From Centrapalus pauciflorus (taxonomy: Eukaryota; Streptophyta; Magnoliopsida; Asterales; Asteraceae), in assembly GCA_020465985.1 (NCBI GenBank), contig JAANYP010004711.1:444750-508749 (forward strand): a DNA stretch of 64,000 bases. The letters run 5' to 3'. The notes below the pieces were generated by a model. The model made no database searches. It worked only from the letters and a program-made list of their open reading frames with translations, and was not told where the DNA came from. Of the stretch, positions 21,711-31,920 are shown in pieces (position 1 is the first letter of the stretch; each line of letters begins with the position of its first letter). The translations under genes were made by a program, and so were the position numbers.

Positions 21711-22096
21711 CCCTAAAAATAAAATCTAGTTTAAATAATAAACCAATTAAAGTATAAATAACATACTTAAACTTAGCATTTTATATTTTGTGATTCCGAA
21801 CTCATTTTAGGTGTGAAGTATTATAATAGCCCAACTATTTTAAAATCAATATGTAAATAATAATAATAATAACTAACATCGTCAATATGTCAATATTATT
21901 GGATTAATTACGGGCTACTATATTTAAACAATAATGTAACATTCGAATTTTAGTTTTTGTGTAACCATATAATTAAGTCATGAGACAATAAAATGTTGAT
22001 GATTAAGTTGTTTTAAAATATTTAAGTATATTATGATGTGAAAAATTAAGTAAAGCTTTAGAGGAATATTTTGTGGCCAATATGTGAAAGATATAA

Positions 22097-22425
22097 CTTG
22101 TTACAAGTTAAAAACAATTTCTATAATTGCAAAGTTATAGAAAAAGAGGGTGGAATACGTTGTCATTTCCTGCAACTCAAAATTCTGTATGCTATCTTCT
22201 ACCACACACACACTCACTCTCTCTCTCTATCTATTTAAAATCAAAACAACATTTTCTTGTTATAAGTTAAAACACAAGTTCAGGACCATACTTCCTATAA
22301 TTGCAAAGTTCTAGAAAAAGAGGGAATAAATGGAATACGTTGTCATTTCCTTCAGCTCAAAATTTTGTATGCTCTCTTCTACCTCTCGACTCTCTCTCTA
22401 AAATCAAGAACAATATTTTGTTCAA
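22097..22425. repeat. Two-copy tandem repeat, about 165 bp
   Basis: Both copies share TATAATTGCAAAGTT, GGAATACGTTGTCATTTCCT and a CTCTCTCT stretch before AAAATCAA. Copies start near 22097 and 22256 and differ by small indels. 22426-23029 holds no recognisable feature. Confidence 0.8.
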
Positions 22426-23029
22426 ATTAAGCCAATAAATTATGGAATCTAGTAGTTTTGAAACAATCTATTTGAATAATCTTGAAGGTTTTGGATCGGT
22501 TTTGGGAAGAACCGAATGAGATGATTCAATCTGATTTGTCATTGCATGTTGATAATAACAGTTTGGGAACATAATCGAAGTATATACAAGCTTTATTCCA
22601 AGTTTCAAGTCCAGATTAAACCTCTATGTATGAATTTGAACAATGTGTGTGTTTTAGTGTGTGTATGTGTGAGTATTGATGCGTTTGTGAAGAACACTGA
22701 CCCAAATTGGTCAACCATTTGATATGAGAAATTTGGATAACCTTAAATTGATGTAAAATATAAGTTATATATGAATTATTTAGTGTTTTGATGAAGTTAT
22801 GATACATGAAAATGGTTAAAATTGATTTATGTTGAATCTATCAAAATTAAATTATAAACAGCAACTGTCAACTTCGGATTGTTCTAATTAATGAATACCC
22901 AAACTTTGGATTTAACTAGAACAAATGTTTTAATTTTTTAAAACAAAATATCAACTTCGGATATTTAATGTCGGATACTATTAAGATCCAAATTTCGGAT
23001 TAGGATCGAAACATGAGTTTTAGTTAAGT

Positions 23030-23389
23030 TGTAACACCCCAAAAAATTGTAGGTTATATTAATATCCTTAATATTCGTTATATAATGGAATTATTAAGTT
23101 AAGAGTTTCTTGAAGTATTCTAAAGTATTGCTTAAAATGGGTAATATAGTTTAATTGAAAGATGGAATTGTAGTGGAAGGGTGTAATATGAAAAATGAGA
23201 GAAGTGGAGGGTGTGTAAGTGATGAAATTGGAAATTCTTCCCCCTTCTCTTGATATTCACGGTTCAAACATAATGTATGTGTGTTCATCCAAAATAATGA
23301 AGAAGAAAAGCAGGAATTAGGGTTTGGTGGTGGAGATCAAGGATCAGAACTAAAATTATAGAAATCCATGTAGTAAATGAAAGTATAAT
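23030..23389 (+). repeat. LTR-like fragment starting TGTAACACCCC
   Basis: The TGTAACACCCC start is typical of the gypsy LTRs seen elsewhere in this window. The fragment runs to 23389, where the CACTA element is inserted (TSD AAT). Its far end cannot be identified in the right flank at 39128-39300, so the call is tentative. Confidence 0.45.
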
Positions 23390-23409
23390 CACTATTAGAA
23401 ATTGACTTT

Positions 23410-23775
23410 TACCGACGGAAAAAATCTGTCGGTATTACTGACGGGTTACCGATATAAATTTCTGACGGATTATGGATATGCAAATTACCGAAGGATTACA
23501 GAGAGGTATACCGAGGGCTTTCCGACGGTCGGACTTCCCTCACTATCTCCTCGCTAATACCGAGAGTTTACCGAGGAATTACTAAGAGATAAATCTATTG
23601 TCGGTAATCCATCGATAAACACGTCTCTTGGTAATCCGTCGGTAACATTCCCTCGGTAAAATATTCATCGGTAATCCCTCGAAAGCATTCTGGCGGCATT
23701 CTCTCGGTATGGATTTTGTCGGTAATCCCTCGGTAATTCCATTGGTAAACCCTCGGTTTATCCCTCAGAAACATT
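23410..23775. repeat. CACTA left subterminal repeats
   Basis: Words such as TTACCGACGG, TCGGTAATCC and CCTCGGTAA recur on both strands about every 15-20 bases. In En/Spm elements such arrays bind the element-encoded TNPA-type protein; the role here is inferred. Confidence 0.85.
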
Positions 23776-23929
23776 ATGTTTTCCATTTTCCAAAAAAAAA
23801 AAAAATAGATGATTAAATATGAATACAATACATATACACACGTCTCATATACATGTTAGTATCGAAAAATATAAATTAGTTGTATTTAGTTGATATTAAT
23901 AGGTAATGAGTTACTTTTTAAACAAATAA

Positions 23930-24387
23930 TATATATGTACATAATCCATATATATGATCGACTATACATTAAATGAACAATAACTACTTGTTACGATTCA
24001 ACATAAGTCATTATAAATGTTATGACATTAAACAAAAACTACTTGTGAATGTCAAATATGACACATTATAACTTATTATAAACTGATAAGAACCACTAAT
24101 GTTAGTTAACGTAAAATGTAACCAATAATAACTTGTTAGAACCTAGATGACCAATAAGTATTTGTTAATGTCCTATATGGTCCATTATAACAGGTTATAT
24201 GACATAATAGGAACAACTAGCATTTGTGAATGCCCAACAAGGCTCATTACAACCTGATATTAACACTAATGTTTTTTAAGGTCCAACAAGTTATATTTAA
24301 ATGAACAATACCTATTATAACTTGTTACGAATTTAAATGAACAATTAGTAGTTGTCAAGGCCAAACATGACCCATTATAATATGTTA
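23930..24387. repeat. Degenerate minisatellite, interrupted by copia-1
   Basis: Units of roughly 50-65 bases share CATTATAAC, ACTTGTTA and AACTAATGTT words. The array resumes at 35496-35690 after copia-1. The TSD TGTTA is itself part of the repeat unit. Confidence 0.7.
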
Positions 24388-25055
24388 TGTTGGGAAATAG
24401 TTTAAGTACATTCAAGCTGTTAGTTTAGACTTCTCAGACTGTCAGTAGATTTTACATGTAAATACAAAGTTCATGCTGCTAGTTGAAGAAACTCGAGCTG
24501 CCAGTGTAAAAGTTCAAGCTGCCAGAGCAAATCAACTCAAGCTGCTCAGTTCATGCTGTCAAGAGATTCAAGCTGCTCAACAGTTTCAGAAACAGAAAGT
24601 GCTGATTTTCAGGAAACGATATCTACATGAAGATTCCAGCATATCTACTATCAGAGAAGTCATAGTTCGTCAAGGAAACATATCAAGAAGCAATATAAAT
24701 ACAGAGAATAGGTCGTTCTATTGTGTAGGAGTTTCTGCATATTTTGAGTCTGTAATTGCTTTGTTGATTAAGTTTTCTTAAGCCTCTAAGGTTGTAAAAC
24801 CCTAAGAACAGTCTGTGTTCTTCGTCTAATCAAACAGATTACACGTGATTGTAATTGATGAATTCAGCAATACAAACAGTCTTGATTAATTCCTGTGTGT
24901 TTATTTATTATTGATTCTGAAAGTTTTTGTTAAAATAATTAAGTGTTATTCCGCAAACTTCTTGATTAAACTTTGATTCAAAGCAAGATTATTGATTTAT
25001 ACTCTGATAAGTTCAAATCAGTTAGTCTTGGTAATTCATATTTTAGATCCTGTCA
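24388..25055 (+). repeat. Copia-1 5' LTR
   Basis: It starts TGTTGGGAAATAG and ends GATCCTGTCA. Between 24405 and 24585 it carries about seven TCAAGCTGNNAG-like words. A TATAAATA box at 24694-24701 is the likely transcription signal. Confidence 0.95.
24694..24701 (+). promoter_or_regulatory. TATA box of copia-1 LTR
   Basis: TATAAATA sits about 110-125 bases downstream of the AAGCTG repeat cluster, and is repeated at 35129-35136 in the 3' LTR and at 61843-61850 (minus) in copia-4. Confidence 0.65.
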
Positions 25056-25057
25056 AG

Positions 25058-25070
25058 TGGTATCAGAGCC
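25058..25070 (+). other. Copia-1 primer-binding site
   Basis: TGGTATCAGAGCC lies two bases inside the LTR and matches initiator-Met tRNA. Confidence 0.93.
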
Positions 25071-25171
25071 AGGTTTGTCAAACCAGGTTGTTCAAATCAG
25101 GTTTTTCAAACCAGGTTACTCTTTGTTTTTCAAAGTCAAAAACTTTCTTTTAATTTTTCAATTGTTTTGCA

Positions 25172-26870
25172 ATGGAATTTGAAAATAGCAGCAGTGGATC
25201 TGGGCAAGGACTCAAAGTGCCTATGCTCAAGCCCACTGAGTTTGAGATGTGGAAACTCAGGATTCAATAGCATATTCAATTCATTGATTATGCAGGTTGT
25301 ATGGGATCCGGGCGGCCAAGTCAGGATTTCTTTTTAGGATTTCTTCAAAAAGCCGTAAACAGTCATGCTTGAGCTCTCGGATCTGGAGATCCCGACTTTC
25401 AAACTGTAGCAAGAAATATGGGAAGCTGTTGAATTCCCTCCTGTAGTTGATCCAGAACTTGATGATGAGGGAAAACCAGTCAAAACTCCTCCAAAAACTG
25501 AACTTGAAAGGAAGGCTAGAATGAATGAAGTGAAAGCACTCACACTATTACAAATAGCCATTCCTAATGCTTATCAACATCAGTCCAAAAAGTTTTATAC
25601 TGCTCACTCTCTTTGGAATGCCTTAGAGAAGAGGTTTGCTGGTAATGCCAGTACCAAGAGAAATCAAAAAGACCTCTTAAAACAGCAGTATGAAAACTTT
25701 TCTGGTGGCAAGAATGAAAACCTCACTCAAATCTTTGACAGGTTCAACAAACTGATAAGTGAACTGGAAAGTGCAAAGGTCAATCTGGATCAAGATGAAG
25801 TCAACAGAAAGTTTCTCAGATCTCTTGGAGAAGAATGGACAGTCTATGCTGCACAATGGAGAACAAAAGACACTCTTGATGAAATAGAATTGGATGATCT
25901 GTATAACAGTTTAAGAGTGTTTGAGACTGAGATTGATGCTAAAAAGAAATCTTTTTCTTATAATCACAATACTGCTCTTCTATCTTCTGAAAAATCTAAT
26001 AACTGTGATTCTTTCTCAGGTGGTGATGGCAACTCTGCTGAAACTCACTATGAGGCCTTTGTTGCCAATGATGGATTATTTGCTCTAAATGTTGAAGACT
26101 TGGAAGAAATTCATCCAGATGATCTTGAAGAGATGGATTTAAAGTGGCAACATGCAATGCTGACCATGAGGGCCAAAAGATTTCTGAAAAGAACTGGTAG
26201 GACCAACTTCCAAGCCAAGACAGAAGGCAAACCATCTTTTGATAAATCAAAAGTGGAATGCTATAAATGCCATAAGCTTGGTCACTTTGCCAGAGAATGT
26301 AGATCTCAAGGTCAACAGCCATCAAGGACTTCACAGCCCATCCAAGCGTCATCATCAACAGCACTTGTCTCTCAAGAAGACAATATGTTTGACTGGAGTG
26401 ATCAGACAGAGGAAGAATTTCAAAATCAAGCACTTATGGCAGAAACATCAAATGTCTCCTCCACTGAACTACCATCTGAGGTAAATTCTAAGCTCTGCTC
26501 TCAATCATGCAAAAATATAGTTAAAAAGTACAGAGATCATAATGAGAGCATGTGCAAAACTCTAGCTAAGATGGAAGAAAGGAGATATGAATACATGCAA
26601 GCCATAGAAGATCTGGAAAAACAGATCAATGATTATAAGGACAATGATATTCAAATGGGTTATGATAGAACCTATCATGAGTGGGAGAAATAGGAGCTAA
26701 ATAAGAAAATAGAATCTCTAAATAAAAAGGTAGAAGAGACTGAACAAAAGGTGTTTGAGGCTAATAAGAAGCTAGAATTTGTTAACATAGATCTAGGAAA
26801 CTTCCAGTTAGCAAATCAAAAGCTAGAACACCTAATGGAAGTTCAATTCAAAGATAGAGATATAAAGCTA
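25172..26870 (+). pseudogene. gag: Copia-1 gag, N-terminal and central part
   Basis: Start ATG at 25172 (MEFENSSSGSGQGLKVPMLK), chosen because copia-4 starts identically. Codons 1-40 are followed by a stop and a 121-bp foreign insert (25295-25415), after which the gag core resumes: MNEVKALTLLQIAIPNAYQ, LLKQQYENFSGGKNENLTQI and FLRSLGEEWTVYAAQW (UBN2-type gag). The zinc knuckle CYKCHKLGHFAREC follows, then an acidic, glutamine-rich stretch and a long coiled coil (MCKTLAKMEERRYEYMQAI). A TAG at 26691 interrupts the coiled coil, which continues in frame to about 26870, where a small deletion shifts the frame. Confidence 0.88.
25295..25415 (-). other. 121-bp foreign insert in copia-1 gag with an open antisense frame
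   Basis: Copia-4 reads straight through this site (GATTATGC then ATATGGGAAG), so 25295-25415 is an insertion. On the minus strand it is open throughout, with protein-like composition: LLQFESRDLQIRELKHDCL followed by RLFEEILKRNPDLAARIPYN. No TIR, TSD or poly-A is visible. It may be filler DNA copied from another coding sequence. I cannot name the source. Confidence 0.65.
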
Positions 26871-26879
26871 CTCCACCTC

Positions 26880-27886
26880 CATACAATAACAAGTACATTC
26901 ATCCAATGAGTGAGGTTGCTGATAGACTTGTCAATGAACCACTAGATGAGTCTATGACTATTGTAGATCCTATTCTTGATAACAGTCCTGAATTAAAAGA
27001 CGATAAGAATCAAAATAGAGACTGTGACACAAAGAGTGCACCCATAGAAGTCCAAGCTCCCAGTAAGAAAGGAAAAGAGAAGATGAGTGTATACAATGCT
27101 ACTCCACAAGTTTCTGTACATTCTAACTGTAACACTGCATCTTCATCAAAAGGAACTAAAAGAGGTAAAACTGTTTCTATCTGCACATGCCAAATGCATG
27201 GTGTTCAGAAGTTTCCTAAACAACAGCAGGTAAGAGGAAACCAGAGAAACAAGAACCAGAAATTGACAGAAAAGTCTGGTGTTCCAATTCAAACTGTAAA
27301 AAGATGCTTTCACTGTGGAAGGAAGAATCACTTAGCCAAGGATTGTTTTTACAAACCAGCTGTTGCAAAACAGACTGTGCATCACACAAAATCAAATCCT
27401 AATCAGGCAAAGCACTCAAAAGTGAAACCTTCCACAGCAGCTCCAAAGAAAACAGTTGATCACATATTCTCAAAAGTTAATAAAAAACAGTCCACACATC
27501 AAAAACAAGTTTTGGCAAAGCCTAAATCAAGTTTTAAACAAATGTGGTGTGTCAAGGACAAATCTGTTGCTCAAACCGCTAATGCAAAAGATCAGACTGC
27601 TAAGTCAAAATCTGATGCTGTTAGTGCAAAAACTGAAACTGTTAGCACTACAAACACAGCTCAAGCTGCTGGGCATCAATCTGGAGCTGCTAGTGAATTA
27701 TCTGAGACTGTCTGAAGAAAAGATGATCAAAATAGTTGGATACCTCATATTATCACTAAATACTCTCCAAAGACTCCATCAGTTGATCTCACTAAATATA
27801 AGAAGTCAAAAACAGTTTTTAGTTATGTCAATGTACAAGGCCAACCCAAAACCAATTTGGTTTGGGTTTACTCCACTACTAACTAA
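26880..27886 (+). pseudogene. gag: Copia-1 gag C-terminal region with second zinc knuckle
   Basis: The frame opens with ATPPPYNNKYIHPMSEVADR, becomes lysine- and glutamine-rich, carries CFHCGRKNHLAKDC (canonical C-x2-C-x4-H-x4-C) and ends with YSTTN then TAA at 27884-27886. A TGA at 27713-27715 interrupts it; copia-4 is open there. CAG|GTAAGAGG at 27229/27230 looks like a splice donor, falls between codons, and is conserved in copia-4. The region between it and 27902 could be an intron (see findings). Confidence 0.8.
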
Positions 27887-29615
27887 GTTGTTATTTGTGT
27901 CGGGCAACCACAGGTCTCCTCATAGATCAAGATGGCATCTGGACAGTGGATGCTGTAGGCACATAACAGGCAATTCTGAATGCTTGTCAAATTTCAAAGG
28001 TTTTGATGGAGGTTTTGTTGCATTTGGAGGCAACTCAAAGGGAGGTAAGGTTACAGGTAAAGGTACTGTTAATGCAGGCAACATGACATTCCATGATGTT
28101 CTGTATGTTGAACAGCTTAAGTACAATTTATTGAGTGTCTCTCAAATCTGTGACAAACAAAACATTGTTCAGTTCACAGATTCTGAGTGCATTGTTCTTT
28201 CAAAGGATTTCAAAGTTCCTGAAAATCTTGTTTTACTTAGAACACCAAGAAAGGACAATGTTTACTGCCTGGACACAGATCTTTTACCTAAGTCAAATAC
28301 TTTAAGCCATTTAATATCCAGAGCATCATCAAATGAGTCTGCTCTTTGGCATAGAAGGATGTGTCACATGAACTTCAAGTCCATGAATGCTTTAGTTAAA
28401 AAGAATCTGGTAAGAGGATTACCACAAAAGGAGTTCATTTGTGATGATCATTGTGTAGCATGTCTTAAAGGTAAGCAACACAAAACTTCTCATAAGACCA
28501 AAGAAGTAAATTCAATTTCATCTGTTCTTCAGTTGCTACATATAGATCTATTTGGTCCAACATCTGTTTTGAGTTTGAATAAAAGGGCATACTGTTTAGT
28601 CATTGTTGATGATTTCACCAGATTTACTTGGGTATACTTTCTTAGGTCCAAAGATGAAACTGCTGAGCTAGTTAAGTCTTTTGTCCTTAAGATAGAAAAC
28701 CAATCCAATTCCAAAGTTAAGGTGATAAGATCAGACAATGGAACTGAATTTAAAAATCACATTCTAAACAGTTTTTGTGAGTCCAAAGGCATTGCTAGAC
28801 AATATAGTGCACCAAGAACACCACAGCAAAATGGTGTAGCTGAAAGAAAGAACAGAACATTAATTGAGGCTGCTAGAACAATGCTAGCTGATTCAAATCT
28901 GCCAATGACTTTCTGGGCAGAAGCTGTTAATACAGCCTGTTATGTTCTAAATAGGGTTCAAGTAGTTCAATCACAAGGGAAAACTCCCTATGAGTTATTC
29001 CATAACAGAAGTCCCCTAATAGCTTTCTTCAAGCCCTTTGGATGCCCATGTACTATCCTTCACACTAAGACTCAGTTAGGGAAGTTTGAAAGTAAGACAG
29101 AAGAAGGATTCTTTGTAGGATACTCAACTCAAAGCAAAGCCTATAGAGTATACAACAGTGTGTCTAAAACAATTGAAGAAAGTGCCAATGTTGAGTTTAA
29201 TGAAAATACTGCTAATATCAAAGGCACTGGTCCTGATTGGTTGTTTGATTTAGATTCACTAACAAATTCTCTGAGCTTTGTTGAGTATACTGCAGAAGCT
29301 GATGCATACAGGGTTGAAGCTGCTAACACGAATTCTCATGCTGCCAATACAATTTCTCATGCTGTTGGCACAAAGTTTCAGACTGCTGCAGATTCAACAA
29401 GTTGGGATGATTTCACCACTCTACCACTTCTGTCATGTGATCCTCCAGGGGTCCTGAAAGCTCCACTTAATGCAAATCCAGACACTGAAGTGCCATTCCC
29501 AAGTCCTGACAGTACAGCTCCAACACAAAAGGAAACAGTCCCATGCTGCCAATACAATTTCTCATGCTGTTGGCACAAAGTTTCAGACTGCTGCAGATTC
29601 AACAAGTTGGGATGA
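27887..29615 (+). pseudogene. pol: Copia-1 pol: protease and integrase
   Basis: The protease motif WHLDSGCCRHITG retains the catalytic Asp. The integrase has the zinc-binding pattern (WHRRMCHMN and CVACLKGK) and all three acidic residues: HIDLFGP, RSDNGTEF and QNGVAERKNRT. The core is followed by the copia C-terminal part (KTPYELFHNRSP, GYSTQSKAYRVYN). The frame ends at 29615 because a 205-bp tandem duplication, not a multiple of three, shifts it away from RT. The frame is open upstream of 27887 but that part overlaps gag and is not protease-like. Confidence 0.9.
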
Positions 29616-29747
29616 TTTCACCACTCTACCACTTCTGTCATGTGATCCTCCAGGGGTCCTGAAAGCTCCACTTAATGGAAATCCAGACACTGAAGTGCCA
29701 TTCCCAAGTCCTGACAGTACAGCTCCAACACAAAAGGAAACAGTCCC
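29338..29747 (+). repeat. 205-bp perfect-type tandem duplication inside pol
   Basis: ATGCTGCCAATACAATTTCT begins at 29338 and again at 29543. The two units differ at one obvious base (GCAAATCC versus GGAAATCC). The unit length is one more than a multiple of three, so it puts integrase and RT in different frames. Confidence 0.93.
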
Positions 29748-31578
29748 AGATTCTAGGCTAGCAGTCCCAACAGCTTCTCAAGCTGTTAGCCTAGAAACTC
29801 ATGCTGTTCCAGAAACTGAACCATTCACTGGTTCTGATGGAGATGATACAAACCTTGGAACTTCTTTTCAAACAGAGAGAGAGCCCACACTAAGAGTTCA
29901 CAAGTATCACCCTCTCAATCAAATACTGGGTGATCCAAGCACTCCTGTTCAAACAAGGAAAATGGTTCACAATGAGACTGCTGCTGCTGAACAAGTAGTT
30001 TCTGAATTCAGTCTAGCTGCTTTTGAACATGCCTGTTTTATGTCTCAACTAGAACCCAAAAAGGCATCAGAAGCACTAAAAGATTCATCCTGGATTGAAG
30101 CCATGCAAGAAGAGCTTTTACAGTTCAAAATTCAGAATGTATGGACTCTGGTGGATCTTCCTAAAGGAAAAAGAGCAATAGGTACAAGATGGGTGTTCAG
30201 AAACAAGAAGGATGAGAGAGGGATAGTCATCAAGAACAAAGCAAGACTAGTAGCACAAGGGTACACTCAAGAAGAGGGAATAGATTATGATGATGTCTTT
30301 GCTCCAGTAGCAAGAATTGAAGCCATCAGACTATTTCTAGCATATGCAAGTTTCAAAGGATTTAAAGTGTATCAAATGGATGTTAAGTCTGCTTTCCTGT
30401 ATGGGACAATTGAAGAGGAAGTATATGTGTGTCAACCTCCTGGTTTTGAAGACTACAAGTATCCAGACAGGGTGTACAAGCTAGACAAAGCTCTCTATGG
30501 TCTTCACCAAGCCCCCAGAGCATGGTATGACACACTGTCATCATATCTTCTACAGAATGGATTCAAGAGAGGCACTCTGGACAAAACACTCTTCACTAAA
30601 TCCATCAAAGCTGAGATTCTACTTGTCCAAATCTATGTTGATGACATCATCTTTGGCTCAACTAATGATAGTTTGTGCAAAGAATTTGAGGCCCTAATGC
30701 ACAAAAAGTTTCAAATGAGTTCAATGGGGGAACTCACATTCTTTCTAGGGCTGCAGGTTAAACAGAAGCCTACTGGTCTATTCATAAGTCAATCAAAGTA
30801 TGTCAAAGACATATTGGAAAAGTTTGGCTATCAAGACACAAAGGTTGCAAGCACTCCAATGGATCCTCATAAACAGCTCCATACAGACAAAGATGGCATA
30901 GATGTGGATATTCATCTATACAGATCACTTATAGGATCTCTCATGTATCTCACATCTTCAAGACCTGATATTATGTTTGCTGTCTATGTGTGTGCTAGGT
31001 TTCAATGCTCTCCAAAGGATTCTCACTTGGTTGCTGTTAAGAGAATCTTTAGATATCTTAAAGGCCAACCACATTTAGGTCTATGGTATCCTAAAGACTC
31101 TCCTTTTGAACTAACTGCTTATTCTGACAGTGACTATGGTGGATGCAACATTGACAAAAAATCCACAACTGGTGGATGTCAATACTTAGGAGCAAGACTG
31201 GTCTCTTGGCAATGCAAAAAGCAAACAACTGTCTCCACATCATCCACTGAAGCAGAATACGTAGCAGCTGCAAGCTGCTGCTCCCAGGTAATGTGGATTC
31301 AAAATCAGCTAAGAGACTATGGTATGAATTTCTTATCCACTCCTATTTATATTGACAATTCAAGTGCAATTAGCATTGTGCAAAACCCAGTGAAATTCCC
31401 AAAAACCAAGCATATAGAAATCAGGTTTCACTTCATCAGAGATTGTAATGAAAAGAAGTTAATCCAAGTTACCAAAATACATACAGATGATCAGCTAGCT
31501 GATCTATTTACAAAACCTTTTGATGTGGGAAGGTTCACTTTCCTAATATCAAATATTGGTATGGTAAACATGGATTAA
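29543..31578 (+). CDS. pol: Copia-1 pol: reverse transcriptase and RNase H
   Basis: The frame is open from within the second duplicate unit. After a linker come [46 protein letters not shown] (first palm Asp), [15 protein letters not shown] and [13 protein letters not shown] (catalytic YVDD), then FFLGLQVKQ and [15 protein letters not shown]. RNase H has AYSDSDYGGCNIDKKSTTG, SSTEAEYVAAASCC and TKHIEIRFHFIRD, ending at the TAA 31576-31578 after LADLFTKPF. All RT and RNase H key residues are present. The start is not a true initiation site; this is the distal half of a polyprotein. Confidence 0.9.
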
Positions 31579-31612
31579 TTGGTTTTCATTATTATCGACT
31601 CAGTATGCTAAT

Positions 31613-31624
31613 TTAAGGGGGAGA
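31613..31624 (+). other. Internal purine tract between pol and ORF3
   Basis: The tract AAGGGGGAGACA lies just after the pol stop and resembles the true PPT at 34811-34822. Sirevirus elements are known for multiple PPT-like tracts; this one is 3.2 kb upstream of the LTR. Confidence 0.55.
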
Positions 31625-31920
31625 CACTGTTCCATTGAAAAGTTGCACAATTTTACACTAACAGCATGAGTATTTTCTCATGCTGCTAGTTCATTTTCTC
31701 GGACTGCTAGTTATTTTCACTTGATCTGTCAAAGTGTGCAGGGTATTTGGGTAATCTTCAAAATGTGTGCGCGGGACCCAACCTTTCAAAACCTTTAAAG
31801 GTCCCGGTTTCGTTCAGTTGTAACTACCAGTTACATATTCTTCTTCCACGACCTTCTGCTTTCTCTCTGAACGAATCACACATTCTTCCTTCAAACCCTA
31901 AAACCATCGTTTGTTCATCC

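Noticed and set aside
22616..22807. Small minus-strand frame with histidine repeats
   Set aside because: Low complexity in AT-rich DNA, with no neighbour or domain to support it.
23410..23775. CRISPR-like regular repeats, also at 40188-40850
   Set aside because: Units are degenerate with no constant repeat plus unique spacer. The positions fit CACTA subterminal repeats and a copia leader, and the DNA is plant.
25996..26433. 145-codon minus-strand frame in copia-1 gag
   Set aside because: It is antisense to the UBN2-type gag core and shows no domain of its own.
31747..31920. Upstream start of copia-1 ORF3 at 31747
   Set aside because: It is in frame, but the added 58 codons look like untranslated CT-rich leader and the ATG at 31921 is followed by the conserved-looking domain. 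Not excluded.
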